NCBI RefSeq assembly: GCF_031845265.1
Contig: NZ_JAVRBG010000001.1
Coordinates: forward strand, 1-64,000
Direction of reading: 5' to 3'
DNA: 64,000 bases
Source of the DNA: Mesonia ostreae
GTDB taxonomy: Bacteria; Bacteroidota; Bacteroidia; Flavobacteriales; Flavobacteriaceae
Shown here: one piece after another, positions 33,533-42,403 of the stretch
Layout of the letters: each line of letters opens with the position of its first letter
Position numbering within the stretch: the stretch's first letter is position 1
Made by a program: the position numbers and the translations under genes
Notes under the pieces: generated by a model
Seen by the model: the letters and a program-made list of their open reading frames with translations, nothing else
What the model was told of the DNA's origin: nothing
Database searches by the model: none

Positions 33533-34414
33533 CTATTCTTCTTTTAAAGCCGCAATGTATTCATCTATATTTTTTTCTACTTCTGGAGAGACAGAAGGTT
33601 CTTGCACATCTTCATATTCTAACAATTTTTCTCTTAAAATTTTTGCCACTAAATATCTAGCTGCTTTTTTGTCATCTGAAGGAATGATGTACCACGGTGC
33701 TTTTTCTGTAGAGGTTTTATTGATTGCTTTTTCGTAACAATCTTGATATTCTTTCCATAATTTTCTTTCTTCTAAATCTCCTGGAGAAAACTTCCAATTC
33801 TTTTCTGGTCTTTGCAATCGCCTAAGTAAGCGGTGTTTTTGTTCTTCCTCAGAAATGTGAAGAAAAAACTTAAATATAATGGTACCATTATCTACAATTC
33901 CTTCTTCAAAATCTCTAATTTCTTCCATTCGAGTTTCCCAGAAATCTTCGTCTATATCTTCTAAGGTATTGATATGCGGAATGTTTTCTCCTAAAATATA
34001 TTCGGGATGAACTCGAGTCACCAATACATTTTCATACTGTGTTCTATTAAAAACCCCAAACTTTCCTCGTTCTGGTAAGGCTACATAATGTCGCCAAAGA
34101 TAATTATGACGCAGTTCTCTTTTAGAAGGAGTTTTAAAACTATGCACCACTACTCCACGGGAATTAAAGCCTTGAAAAACTTCTCGTATTAAACTGTCTT
34201 TTCCAGAAGTGTCCATTCCCTGCAAACATACCAACACAGAGTATTTTCCGTGAGCATAGAGTTTATCTTGCCATTTTGCCAGTTTCTTTCTCGTCTTTTT
34301 TAGAGCTTTCTTTTTTGTTTTTTTATCCGCGTCAAGCGAAATAGAAGTGCTTACTTCACTTATTTTTATAGGTTGTGTAACCTTAAATTGATTTATATTA
34401 ACGTCTTTCATCAT
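33533..34414 (-). CDS. polyphosphate kinase 2 family protein
   Basis: A 293-residue PPK2 enzyme. Walker A GMDTSGKDSLIREVF (about 65-79), the lid region GVFNRTQYENVLVTRVHPE (about 119-137) and FFLHISEEEQKHRL complete the family pattern. PPK2 enzymes move phosphate between polyphosphate and nucleotides, here probably polyphosphate to ADP or AMP. It is soluble. The length is that of one-domain class I or III members. Confidence 0.92.
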   Translation of the reverse strand: MMKDVNINQFKVTQPIKISEVSTSISLDADKKTKKKALKKTRKKLAKWQDKLYAHGKYSVLVCLQGMDTSGKDSLIREVFQGFNSRGVVVHSFKTPSKRELRHNYLWRHYVALPERGKFGVFNRTQYENVLVTRVHPEYILGENIPHINTLEDIDEDFWETRMEEIRDFEEGIVDNGTIIFKFFLHISEEEQKHRLLRRLQRPEKNWKFSPGDLEERKLWKEYQDCYEKAINKTSTEKAPWYIIPSDDKKAARYLVAKILREKLLEYEDVQEPSVSPEVEKNIDEYIAALKEE

Positions 34415-34491
34415 AATTATGGATTAGAATCCTAAATATACAATCTTTAAGACACATTATTTATTTATCTTCGCTCTCTAAAATTATCCCA

Positions 34492-35094
34492 TTGAATATA
34501 GATGTTATTATAGACCGCGTTGCGGAAATTTTGAAGGAAACTCCGTCTGCACAAGATATTGTAAAAAAAGGAGCCGATAGAGATCGTAGATTTCATTATT
34601 TAGCGACACATATGGTGAACAAAGGCCTAAAGAAAGACGCACTTGTTCTTTCTGAAAACGGCATGGGAATCGCTATTTTATTCAAGACTAGCAAAAAAGA
34701 CGGTAATTTTTGGAATGATATTTTTCAAGAATTAGGCTTGGTATATAGGGTTACTGGAGTAAAAAATGCATTTAATATCTTAAAAAATCAAAAGTATATT
34801 AAAAATCAACGTCCGCAAGAAGGAGAGTATTTATACTGTTGGTTTTGGGGAATTGTTCAAGGAAACCGAGGCGCCGACACCCAAATAGGGAAAGAAATGA
34901 AAGATGAATTTTTGCGCAGAGCAGATCTATATAATATCCCGTTATATGCAGAAACTCGCATTCGTAAAAATGTAGTGGTATACCAACGATTTGGTTTTGA
35001 ACTTTTTCATACCTGGGAACGTCCCGAAGGAGATAAAATGTGGTTCTTACGTTACGTCCCCGAGGCATTAAAAGAAAAGCAAGCAAAAAACTAG
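34492..35094 (+). CDS. hypothetical protein, GNAT-like
   Basis: A 200-residue soluble protein from TTG 34492 (MNIDVIIDRVAEIL). The region LYCWFWGIVQGNRGADTQIGKEM (quoted in part as GNRGADTQIGKEM, about 128-140) and VVVYQRFGFELFHTWERP resemble the acetyl-CoA-binding turn and C-terminal strand of GNAT acetyltransferases. The N-terminus is unrelated to known domains. It is a likely acetyltransferase of unknown substrate, found widely in Flavobacteriaceae. Confidence 0.65.
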   Translation: MNIDVIIDRVAEILKETPSAQDIVKKGADRDRRFHYLATHMVNKGLKKDALVLSENGMGIAILFKTSKKDGNFWNDIFQELGLVYRVTGVKNAFNILKNQKYIKNQRPQEGEYLYCWFWGIVQGNRGADTQIGKEMKDEFLRRADLYNIPLYAETRIRKNVVVYQRFGFELFHTWERPEGDKMWFLRYVPEALKEKQAKN

Positions 35095-35097
35095 AAG

Positions 35098-36264
35098 TTA
35101 CTTGCCTGCAAATAATTTTACTGATTTTTCATCAATCTTTTGGGTTGTGCTTAGAATAATTAAGCGTTCTACCACGTTTCTTAATTCTCGAATATTTCCA
35201 GTCCAATCATAGTCTTTTAGAAGCTCTAAAGCTTTATCTGAAAATGTTTTCACCGCTGTACCCTGCTCTTTGGCTATTTTTTCGCAAAAATAGTCTACCA
35301 ATAACGGAATATCTACTTTTCTATCATTCAGTTTAGGGACTTCAATTAAAATCACCGCCAAACGATGGTATAAATCTTCTCTAAAGTTCTTTTCTTTAAT
35401 CTCTTCTTTTAGATCTTTATTGGTAGCCGCAATCACTCTTACATCTACTTTTATATCGCGATCGCTTCCTACACGCTGAATTTTATTTTCTTGTAAGGCT
35501 CGCAATACTTTCGCTTGCGCGGAAAGACTCATGTCTCCTATTTCGTCTAAGAATATAGTTCCGCCATTCGCAGCTTCAAACTTCCCTGCTCTATCCTTAT
35601 TGGCCGAAGTAAAAGCTCCTTTTACGTGGCCAAAAAGTTCACTCTCAATTAATTCTGAAGGAATTGCGGCACAATTTACCTCTATCATATTTCCTTTAGA
35701 ACGATTACTTTTTTGATGCAGCCAATGTGCTACTAATTCTTTACCAGTTCCATTATCTCCGGTAATCAATACGCGCGCTTCTGTAGGAGCGACTTTTTCG
35801 ATCATTTCCTTAATGTTGTCAATTTCGGGAGAGTTTCCTATCATTTGATAGTTTTTGCCCACCTTTTTCTTGAGACGCTGATTTTCTACAACCAATTCCT
35901 TTCGGTCTAATGCAATTCTAACCGTATTTAATAAGCGATTTAAATCTGGTGGTTTTGAGATGTAATCAAAAGCTCCTTTTTTCATAGTTTCTACGGCAGT
36001 CTCTAAATCGCCGTGTCCAGAAATCATCACCATCGGGATTTCAGGTTTTATCTTTTTAACAGCTTCTAAAACTTCTACGCCATCCATTTTTGGCATTTTG
36101 ATATCACAAAGCACCAAATCATAATCTTGATCCTTAATTTTTTCAATTCCGGCAAGACCATCTTCCGCCTCATCCAATTCGTAGGTCTTACTTTCTTCAG
36201 ATAATATTTTCACCAATACTCTACGTATCGCAGCTTCGTCTTCAATTATTAAAATCTTCGGCAT
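35098..36264 (-). CDS. NtrC-type sigma-54 response regulator lacking HTH
   Basis: A 388-residue protein. The receiver domain is at 1-120 with the phospho-acceptor Asp 54 (LCDIKMPKMDG). The AAA+ sigma-54 activator domain spans about 140-370 with Walker A GDNGTGKE and the sigma-54 contact loop GAFTSANKD, plus WTGNIRELRNVVERL. The protein ends shortly after, with SVKLFAGK, so the usual C-terminal Fis-type DNA-binding helix-turn-helix is missing. Its histidine kinase is not adjacent. It ends 3 bp from the convergent GNAT-like gene. Confidence 0.9.
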   Translation of the reverse strand: MPKILIIEDEAAIRRVLVKILSEESKTYELDEAEDGLAGIEKIKDQDYDLVLCDIKMPKMDGVEVLEAVKKIKPEIPMVMISGHGDLETAVETMKKGAFDYISKPPDLNRLLNTVRIALDRKELVVENQRLKKKVGKNYQMIGNSPEIDNIKEMIEKVAPTEARVLITGDNGTGKELVAHWLHQKSNRSKGNMIEVNCAAIPSELIESELFGHVKGAFTSANKDRAGKFEAANGGTIFLDEIGDMSLSAQAKVLRALQENKIQRVGSDRDIKVDVRVIAATNKDLKEEIKEKNFREDLYHRLAVILIEVPKLNDRKVDIPLLVDYFCEKIAKEQGTAVKTFSDKALELLKDYDWTGNIRELRNVVERLIILSTTQKIDEKSVKLFAGK

Positions 36265-37170
36265 TTATATTTTAAATTTTATTCCGGTTCGTATGTAAAA
36301 TGTATTGTCATTATCTATCACAAAAACATCATCTTTGTTATTGTCCCTAATTCTATATTCATTATAAACGGTATGTCCTCCATAAAGGTAGTATTGCAAA
36401 TGATCTGTAAAATAAAACTCATACCCCAAACCTACCGTAACATTCGTCATCGATATATTTTCTCCAGGTCTTGAATTTCCTGGAACCGTTACTGGATTTT
36501 GAATGTTAGCGAAAAAATTATCTAAACTCGCAAAAGCGTGTAAATGATTTTTTTCATTAAAGGTATACCTTATCAAACTTTTTGGCACTCCCACGGTGTA
36601 AGACCAGGTCTCATTCACTTTTTTAAAGTAGTTAATTAATGGAAGTGGATAATTTCTTCCAGGAGTACTGGTGTAAACGAGTCCCACAATCAATCGGTAC
36701 GGTTTTCCTATAATAACTCCCTTCTCATCTCTAATTTTAACATCATTGATCGCATATACCGCACCTAAATAAATAAGATCATCTTTTTCTAAAGTGGTTT
36801 CAAAGGTAGAAGCTATTCTTACACCTCCTCGCGCAGCGATGCGCCAATTGGTATTTTTAATTTTTTTTACATAGCCAAGACTTGCTTCTATACGTTGTGT
36901 AGATTCTAATCCTTCCGTCTCGAAGGGTGCACTTTCTCTAAAATCTAAATCTAGTTTACGGTACTCTGCCCCTATTACTAAATAATCTTCTTTAATAGGA
37001 ATTGGAGCTTGAATAAAGGCTCTAAATCGATTCATAGATTGATCTCCATTACTAAAGGGAACACGCATATATTCTATTCGCGCTAAATCTGTACTTTGTG
37101 CCCGAGAGCTATAAGTTGACAGACAAAGTAATGAAACTACTAAGATGCTTAGGCTGAAGGTTTTTTTCAT
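36265..37170 (-). CDS. exported DUF6268-like protein
   Basis: About 301 residues from ATG 37170, which gives a signal peptide (MKKTFSLSILVVSLLCL ... SRAQS). The reading frame extends further upstream, but that part is less protein-like. The mature part is rich in beta strands with aromatic ends (KYYKGS-like turns such as YYLYGGHTVYNEY) and is probably an outer-membrane barrel-like protein of the DUF6268 type. It abuts the NtrC-like gene, which starts 1 bp after its stop. Confidence 0.7.
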   Translation of the reverse strand: MKKTFSLSILVVSLLCLSTYSSRAQSTDLARIEYMRVPFSNGDQSMNRFRAFIQAPIPIKEDYLVIGAEYRKLDLDFRESAPFETEGLESTQRIEASLGYVKKIKNTNWRIAARGGVRIASTFETTLEKDDLIYLGAVYAINDVKIRDEKGVIIGKPYRLIVGLVYTSTPGRNYPLPLINYFKKVNETWSYTVGVPKSLIRYTFNEKNHLHAFASLDNFFANIQNPVTVPGNSRPGENISMTNVTVGLGYEFYFTDHLQYYLYGGHTVYNEYRIRDNNKDDVFVIDNDNTFYIRTGIKFKI

Positions 37171-37271
37171 AAAATGTTTAGAAATGATAGTTAGCAAATC
37201 TAATATAAATAAATAGAAGGTATCTCTTAAAGGATTAACTTTAATTTGGCGCATTGCAGAATAATTTATAA

Positions 37272-37337
37272 AAAAATTAATATTTTAACCACTTAAACAA
37301 TTCCTTATAGCTTGGTTTTTTACCGTACATTAAAATT
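37272..37337. repeat. 66-bp direct repeat, distal copy
   Basis: It is 64/66 identical to 37954-38019, the 3' end of the ABC permease gene plus its stop region. The shared part includes AACCACTTAAACAATT and AGCTTGGTTTTTTACCGTAC. It is the displaced copy of a gene end, left downstream of the lipoprotein gene. Confidence 0.92.
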
Positions 37338-37350
37338 AAATATATAAGTG

Positions 37351-37923
37351 TTACTTATCTAAGCTTATATCTAGTATATTAAAGGAATGAATTGAATTAA
37401 TATCTGCTACTGGTAGCATACGTTTTCTTAATTTATTACCTAGGAATGTACCAGATACCATGTAAATATCCCACATCAAAGTATCATTAAGTCTAGAAGT
37501 GTCAGGTTGGTAAACTAGTTTTGAATTTGCTTCTATCATTTGGATTATTATATTAAGACTATCCTTTTTTGCCGTTACAAGATTTGAATACTCTTTTTTA
37601 TTTATATTTTCAACATCCCAGCTAATATCTTCAAAACAGTTTAACTTATAAATAGAATCATTTTTTTTGTTTTTAGCATAGATAAGGGGATAAGTGGTAT
37701 AAGACTCTGCTGCCTTCGTTAAAGCAAGATTATCTCTTAAACTATAAACTATAAGAGCATCAGTTTTTTCTGCAAAAGGCTGATAATATTCCATTCTCTC
37801 TTCATTACTTAAAAATAATTGTGGGTTCTTGATTCCCAAGAATAGCTTTAAAGCAGGTTGGCACGAAAAAAAGCCTAATATAATTAAGCATATTAGAATT
37901 AAATTTTTAATCTTTATTCTCAT
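37351..37923 (-). CDS. small lipoprotein, inserted between direct repeats
   Basis: About 190 residues from ATG 37923. The signal MRIKIKNLILICLIILGFFSC has the lipobox FFSC (Cys about residue 21), so it is a probable outer- or inner-membrane lipoprotein. The mature part is hydrophilic (QLFLSNEERMEYYQPF and RLNDTLMWDIYMVSG) with no family I know. It lies between two 66-bp repeats of the permease gene end, and its AT content and length resemble the pair at 49263-50413 more than the core genes nearby. That suggests recent gain. Confidence 0.65.
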   Translation of the reverse strand: MRIKIKNLILICLIILGFFSCQPALKLFLGIKNPQLFLSNEERMEYYQPFAEKTDALIVYSLRDNLALTKAAESYTTYPLIYAKNKKNDSIYKLNCFEDISWDVENINKKEYSNLVTAKKDSLNIIIQMIEANSKLVYQPDTSRLNDTLMWDIYMVSGTFLGNKLRKRMLPVADINSIHSFNILDISLDK

Positions 37924-37953
37924 CTTATTCTTGGTTTGAATTACCAATTTAAT

Positions 37954-38019
37954 AAAAATTAATATTTTAACCACTTAAACAATTGCTTGTAGCTTGGTTT
38001 TTTACCGTACATTAAAATT
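37954..38019. repeat. 66-bp direct repeat, proximal copy in the permease 3' end
   Basis: It overlaps the last codons of the ABC permease gene. The copy at 37272-37337 differs at only two positions and lies 682 bp away, with the lipoprotein gene between. Confidence 0.92.
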
Positions 38020-39251
38020 CCTACGCGGTAGATTTTTGCTGCCATCCAAATCACTAAAAATACAGTAGCAAACAAGATACTCAATGAAATCAACACTTCC
38101 CACCAAGCGACTCCAAAAGGAATGCGCATAAGCATTACTATAGGTGAGGTTAAGGGAATATAAGAGAAAATGGTAGCCACAATCCCGTGCGGATTTTCAA
38201 TCACCGAAAAGAAACCTACATAGATTCCTAACATTAAAGGCAAAATCACTGGAAACATAAATTGCTGGGTATCGGTTTCGCTATCTACAGCAGCGCCTAT
38301 CGCCGCATAAATAGAACTGTACAAGAAGTAACCTCCTATAAAGTAAATTAAAAACGCAACGGTAATCGTTCCTAAGGGTAATCCCATAATATCCCTCACT
38401 AACAATTGCATTTCATCTTGATTGACCGCTGTAGCCGCAACCTGCCCGTGAATAGAGGTGTTCTCCATCCCAAAAATAGCAGTCACCGAAAATAACAAAA
38501 TGCCTCCAAAAATAATCCAAATGAAAAACTGAGTAATTCCTGCCAAGCTAGTTCCTACAATTTTTCCCAACATCAATTGAATGGGTTTTACCGAAGAAAT
38601 AATAATCTCAACAATGCGATTGGTTTTTTCCTCAATAACACTCCGCATTACCATATTTCCATAGATAATAATAAACATCATTAATAGATAACCCGCAGCT
38701 CCGCCAAAGAACATTTTCACATAACTGGCCATTTTTGACGTGGTTTGTCCAGAAAAGTTCTCAATTTTTATATTTACTTGTGCTTTTGAGTTTTCTATAG
38801 TAGCAAGATTGACTCCCGTATTCTCTAATTTCCTATTGGAAAGAACTCCGCTTATCTTCTGTTCTAAATCAGATAAAAAGAAATTGCTGGGCGCTTCTTT
38901 GGCGAAAAATTCTACGTTGTTAGACAATTCTTCATCGGTTTCTACAGAAGGAATGTAAAGAAGGCCGTAGTATTTTTTTTTATCAACCGAATCTATCGCC
39001 GTTCCTAAATCTACATGAGAAAGGTTAAGATAGATCGTATTTTCTTGCTCTGGAAGTTGATCATAAACTATATTAGAAACATCATGAACCCCTACAATTT
39101 TCTCTTCGTCATTGTTTAAACTGGTAAGGTACGCGATGAGCATTACCATAGCCACCATAATCACCGGACTAAGAAACGTCATCACCACAAAGGTTTTATT
39201 TCTTATTCTAGAGAGGTATTCTCGTTGTATAATAAGTGGAAGCTTATGCAT
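37959..39251 (-). CDS. ABC-2 type transporter permease (NatB-like)
   Basis: A 430-residue membrane permease. One N-terminal helix (about 22-44) precedes an extracytoplasmic domain (about 50-180), and four to six helices follow (about 185-420). VIEEKTNRIVEIIISSVKP (about 210-228) is the ABC-2 coupling motif. It overlaps the 3' end of the ATP-binding gene by 8 bp, forming one exporter operon. Its last codons are part of the 66-bp direct repeat. The substrate is unknown; NatAB-like systems export Na+ or lipophilic compounds. Confidence 0.88.
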   Translation of the reverse strand: MHKLPLIIQREYLSRIRNKTFVVMTFLSPVIMVAMVMLIAYLTSLNNDEEKIVGVHDVSNIVYDQLPEQENTIYLNLSHVDLGTAIDSVDKKKYYGLLYIPSVETDEELSNNVEFFAKEAPSNFFLSDLEQKISGVLSNRKLENTGVNLATIENSKAQVNIKIENFSGQTTSKMASYVKMFFGGAAGYLLMMFIIIYGNMVMRSVIEEKTNRIVEIIISSVKPIQLMLGKIVGTSLAGITQFFIWIIFGGILLFSVTAIFGMENTSIHGQVAATAVNQDEMQLLVRDIMGLPLGTITVAFLIYFIGGYFLYSSIYAAIGAAVDSETDTQQFMFPVILPLMLGIYVGFFSVIENPHGIVATIFSYIPLTSPIVMLMRIPFGVAWWEVLISLSILFATVFLVIWMAAKIYRVGILMYGKKPSYKQLFKWLKY

Positions 39252-40173
39252 GTTGCCCTACAGTTTTAATGAATATATCGTTTACAGAAGGAATGACCTC
39301 CACAAAATGATTCACCTGCCCCAAACTTATTAAATGGTGCAGCAAATCGTTTGCGCTGCTATGATCTGATATTTTTATATGCAATTTGGTATCGTCGTGA
39401 ATGCTATGATAATGTGCAGAAGTTACTTCAAAATGTTGCTTTAACCCCCCTATAAGTTCTTGTTGCCTCCGCGGACTTATTCCCACTTCGTACGTATTCG
39501 ATCTGAAATCTTTTTTTATATCTGAAACCTTTCCGTCAAGAATTTTGTTAGACTTATGAATCAGTGCCATATAGTCACACAGTTCTTCTACGCTTTCCAT
39601 ACGATGTGTTGAAAATAGAATCGTCGCGCCATCTTTTTTCAACTGAAGAATTTGATCTTTAATAAGATTAGCATTTACAGGATCAAACCCACTAAAAGGT
39701 TCGTCAAAAATGAGCAATTTAGGCTGATGAATTACCGTAACAATAAACTGAATTTTTTGAGCCATTCCTTTGGAAAGCTCCTGAATTTTCTTATTCCACC
39801 AATCGCCAATTTCTAATCGCTCAAACCAATATTTTAAACGCTGGGTGGCTTCTTTTTTTGAAAGACCTTTTAACTGAGCCAAATACAATACTTGCTCACC
39901 TACTTTCATACTCTTATACAAGCCTCGTTCTTCTGGCAAATAACCTATATGCTGCACATCACTAGGCTGCAAAGGTTCGCCATCTAACAAAATCTTGCCT
40001 GTATCTGGCATCGTAATTTGATTGATGATTCGTATAAATGTGGTTTTACCTGCACCGTTAGGACCCAATAAACCAAATATGCTTTGCGCTGGCACTTCTA
40101 TGGATAAGTTATTAAGAGCTTTATAATTCCCATAAGATTTGGAAACATTTTGAGCGACGAGTAAGTTCTTCAT
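39244..40173 (-). CDS. ABC transporter ATP-binding protein (NatA-like)
   Basis: About 309 residues from ATG 40173 (MKNLLVAQNVSKSYG). Walker A is GPNGAGKTTFI (about 38-48), the signature ELSKGMAQKIQF (about 133) and Walker B LLIFDEPFSGFDP (about 155-167) are complete. The C-terminal extension is typical of ABC-2 exporter ATPases. The partner permease gene overlaps its end. Confidence 0.94.
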   Translation of the reverse strand: MKNLLVAQNVSKSYGNYKALNNLSIEVPAQSIFGLLGPNGAGKTTFIRIINQITMPDTGKILLDGEPLQPSDVQHIGYLPEERGLYKSMKVGEQVLYLAQLKGLSKKEATQRLKYWFERLEIGDWWNKKIQELSKGMAQKIQFIVTVIHQPKLLIFDEPFSGFDPVNANLIKDQILQLKKDGATILFSTHRMESVEELCDYMALIHKSNKILDGKVSDIKKDFRSNTYEVGISPRRQQELIGGLKQHFEVTSAHYHSIHDDTKLHIKISDHSSANDLLHHLISLGQVNHFVEVIPSVNDIFIKTVGQHA

Positions 40174-40505
40174 AGTTACTTTTGAAAGGATAAAGGTAAT
40201 CATACCATATTAAAATAATAGTATCGGTATTAATTCGTTTCGTTTATACTTACTTTTTATTAAAACCTATTACCATAACAAAGGCTATGCTCATCATTTT
40301 TAAATTCAATGAAACATATAATAATTCAATTTCTTAATACGACATTAAGCATCTAAATCGAATTAAATGGCCTGTTTTAAAACACAAAACCCACCCTTAA
40401 ATCTTTTAGAAATAAGGATGGGAAAAAAATTGCTATGAAAAAGAAAAATATCACTATTCACATAGTGATATTCAAATATATATAAAATTTTGTTAATAAA
40501 TTGAA
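40174..40505. other. gene-free stretch between the ABC operon and dnaJ
   Basis: It is mostly AT-rich. The terminator of dnaJ is at 40444-40472. The region above 40174 should hold the ABC operon promoter. I see no gene. Confidence 0.6.
40444..40472 (-). terminator. terminator after dnaJ
   Basis: Stem AATATCACTAT / ATAGTGATATT with a short loop, followed on the minus strand by a T-rich run. It lies 34 bp after the TAA of dnaJ. Confidence 0.75.
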
Positions 40506-41627
40506 TTAAGAAAACATATCTTTAACTTTTTCAAAAAAGCTTTTATCATTTTTTTCTGGATTTGGTTCAAAATTTGAGTCCCCACTCATCTTTTCAAAAA
40601 ACTCTTTTTGCTCTTTAGAGAGTGTTTTGGGAGTCCATACATTTACATGCACTAATAAGTCTCCTTTCCCATAACCATTGATACTGGGAATCCCTTTTCC
40701 GCGTAAGCGTAAGATTTTTCCACTCTGCACTCCAGGCTCTACTTTAATACGTACTTTGCCATTAACTGTTTGTATTTCTTTAGATGCTCCTAAAGCAGCT
40801 TCAGAAAAACTGATGTATAAATCGTAGTGCAAATTATCGCCTTCACGCTGTAATTGCTCGTGTTCTTTCTCTTCTATGGCTACCAATAAATCTCCTGCAA
40901 TACCATTACCCGGCGCATCATTACCTTTACCAGCTACTTTTAACTGCATTCCTTCTACTACTCCTGGTGGAATTTTGATAGAAACCGTTTCTTCGTGCAT
41001 TTTTAAACCTTGTGCATCTGCATCGGCAGGTTTTTTATCTATCATTTGTCCAGAACCCCCACATACAGTACAGGGAGAAGCGGTTTGCATTCTACCTAAA
41101 ATCGTATTGGTTACTCTTGTTACCTGTCCCGAACCTCCACAAGTAGAACAGGTTTTATACGTAGTCCCGTCTGCTTGAATTTTTCTTTTAACTTTTATTT
41201 TTTTCTCTACGCCAGTGGCAATTTCTTCTAAAGTAAGTTTCACACGAATACGTAAGTTACTTCCTTTAGCTCGACGTTGACCGCCACCAAAGCCGCCAAA
41301 ACCGCCTCCGCCGCCAAAGCCAGAACCAAAAATATCTCCAAACTGACTAAAGATATCATCCATATTCATGCCACCAGCGCCACCGCCAAAGCCTCCAGAA
41401 CCGTCAAAAGCTGCGTGTCCCATTTGGTCGTAACGTGCTCTTTTATCGGGATTGCTCAATACATCATAAGCCTCTGCTGCCTTTTTAAATTTCTCCTCCG
41501 CTTCGGTATCATTTGGATTCTTATCTGGATGATATTTTACCGCTTTTTTTCGGTAAGCTTTCTTTATATCGGTTGCAGAAGCGCTTTTGTTTATCTTTAA
41601 TATGTCGTAATAATCTTCTTTCATCAA
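40506..41627 (-). CDS. dnaJ: molecular chaperone DnaJ
   Basis: A 373-residue class I DnaJ. The J domain (1-68) has HPD at 33-35 and is followed by a Gly/Phe region (about 75-120). The C-terminal client-binding domain (about 125-345) is present, but the zinc-finger region keeps only two of the usual four CxxCxGxG repeats (CSTCGGSG and CTVCGGSG, about 30 residues apart), so only one zinc site can form. It follows grpE by 21 bp: a co-chaperone operon. Confidence 0.96.
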   Translation of the reverse strand: MMKEDYYDILKINKSASATDIKKAYRKKAVKYHPDKNPNDTEAEEKFKKAAEAYDVLSNPDKRARYDQMGHAAFDGSGGFGGGAGGMNMDDIFSQFGDIFGSGFGGGGGFGGFGGGQRRAKGSNLRIRVKLTLEEIATGVEKKIKVKRKIQADGTTYKTCSTCGGSGQVTRVTNTILGRMQTASPCTVCGGSGQMIDKKPADADAQGLKMHEETVSIKIPPGVVEGMQLKVAGKGNDAPGNGIAGDLLVAIEEKEHEQLQREGDNLHYDLYISFSEAALGASKEIQTVNGKVRIKVEPGVQSGKILRLRGKGIPSINGYGKGDLLVHVNVWTPKTLSKEQKEFFEKMSGDSNFEPNPEKNDKSFFEKVKDMFS

Positions 41628-41648
41628 TTTAATTTTATATGAGAATGC

Positions 41649-42272
41649 TTATTTTCCAGTAACTACCTTGGGATACCTTATAATTCTTTCTCCTAAAGTG
41701 TATCCTTTTTCTACTACATCAACAATCTTACCTTTTAATTTCTTGTCTGGCGCAGGAATTTGTGTAATGGCTTCGTGCAAATCGGCATCAAATTTATCTC
41801 CAGATTTTACCGTCATTTCTGCAAGTCCTTTACTCCTTAAAGTTTCTCTAAGCTTATTGCTGATTAACTCTACTCCAGTAAGCAAGCTTTTATCTTCTGT
41901 TTTCTGAATTTCATTTAGAGCTCTATCAAAATCATCTAAAACTGGAAGCATCGATTGCATTACTTCTTGGCTAGCCGTTTTAAAAAGCTCTAAACGTTCT
42001 TTACCAGTTCTACGTTTATAGTTTTCAAACTCTGCAAATAGACGTAAAAATTTATCTTTCTCTTTTTGTACTTCCAACTTTAATCGTTCGGCTTCAGAAA
42101 GCTCTTCCTGCTCTTCTTCCGCGGAAGCGTCATTATTTTCCGCGGAAGCGTCATTATTATCTGCATCTTCTATAGCTTGGTCTAGAGTTTCTTCTACTTG
42201 ATCTTTCAAAGAATCCTCTTGGGCTTGTGAATTTTTATCTTGGCTCATCGCTTTTCTTATTTTTTTAAACAT
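41649..42272 (-). CDS. grpE: nucleotide exchange factor GrpE
   Basis: A 207-residue GrpE. The acidic N-terminal segment (1-65) contains a 7-residue tandem repeat (NNDASAE twice), encoded by a perfect 21-bp duplication at 42117-42158. It is followed by the long coiled coil and the C-terminal head ending GYTLGERIIRYPKVVTG. It exchanges nucleotide on DnaK; dnaK is not in the window. It precedes dnaJ in the same transcript. Confidence 0.96.
   Translation of the reverse strand: MFKKIRKAMSQDKNSQAQEDSLKDQVEETLDQAIEDADNNDASAENNDASAEEEQEELSEAERLKLEVQKEKDKFLRLFAEFENYKRRTGKERLELFKTASQEVMQSMLPVLDDFDRALNEIQKTEDKSLLTGVELISNKLRETLRSKGLAEMTVKSGDKFDADLHEAITQIPAPDKKLKGKIVDVVEKGYTLGERIIRYPKVVTGK
42117..42158. 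repeat. 21-bp tandem duplication containing palindrome TTCCGCGGAA
   Basis: Two identical 21-bp units within grpE, each starting with TTCCGCGGAA. Other copies of this palindrome are at 44474-44483, 54540-54549, 58164-58173 and 58449-58458. In all coding copies the frame is the same (Ser-Ala-Glu). Confidence 0.9.
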
Positions 42273-42344
42273 ATTGGCAAATCTACTGCCATTGTTTTAA
42301 AAATGTCAAAATGTCACTCCTTAATTTTTAATATTTCTTTATGA

Positions 42345-42373
42345 TTTGATTTGATACTCTTCTCTTAGATTTG
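42345..42373 (+). promoter_or_regulatory. promoter of the YceI-like lipoprotein gene
   Basis: TTTG at 42345-42348, a 17-bp spacer, then TAGATTTG at 42366-42373, the flavobacterial -33 / -7 pattern TTTG ... TAnnTTTG. It lies 31 bp upstream of the ATG at 42404. Confidence 0.6.
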
Positions 42374-42403
42374 TCGCAAATTAAATAACACAAAATCTTA
42401 CAC

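Noticed and set aside
40876..41178. 100-codon plus-strand frame opposite dnaJ
   Set aside because: It is the antisense shadow of the zinc-finger and C-terminal domain of DnaJ and has no family resemblance.
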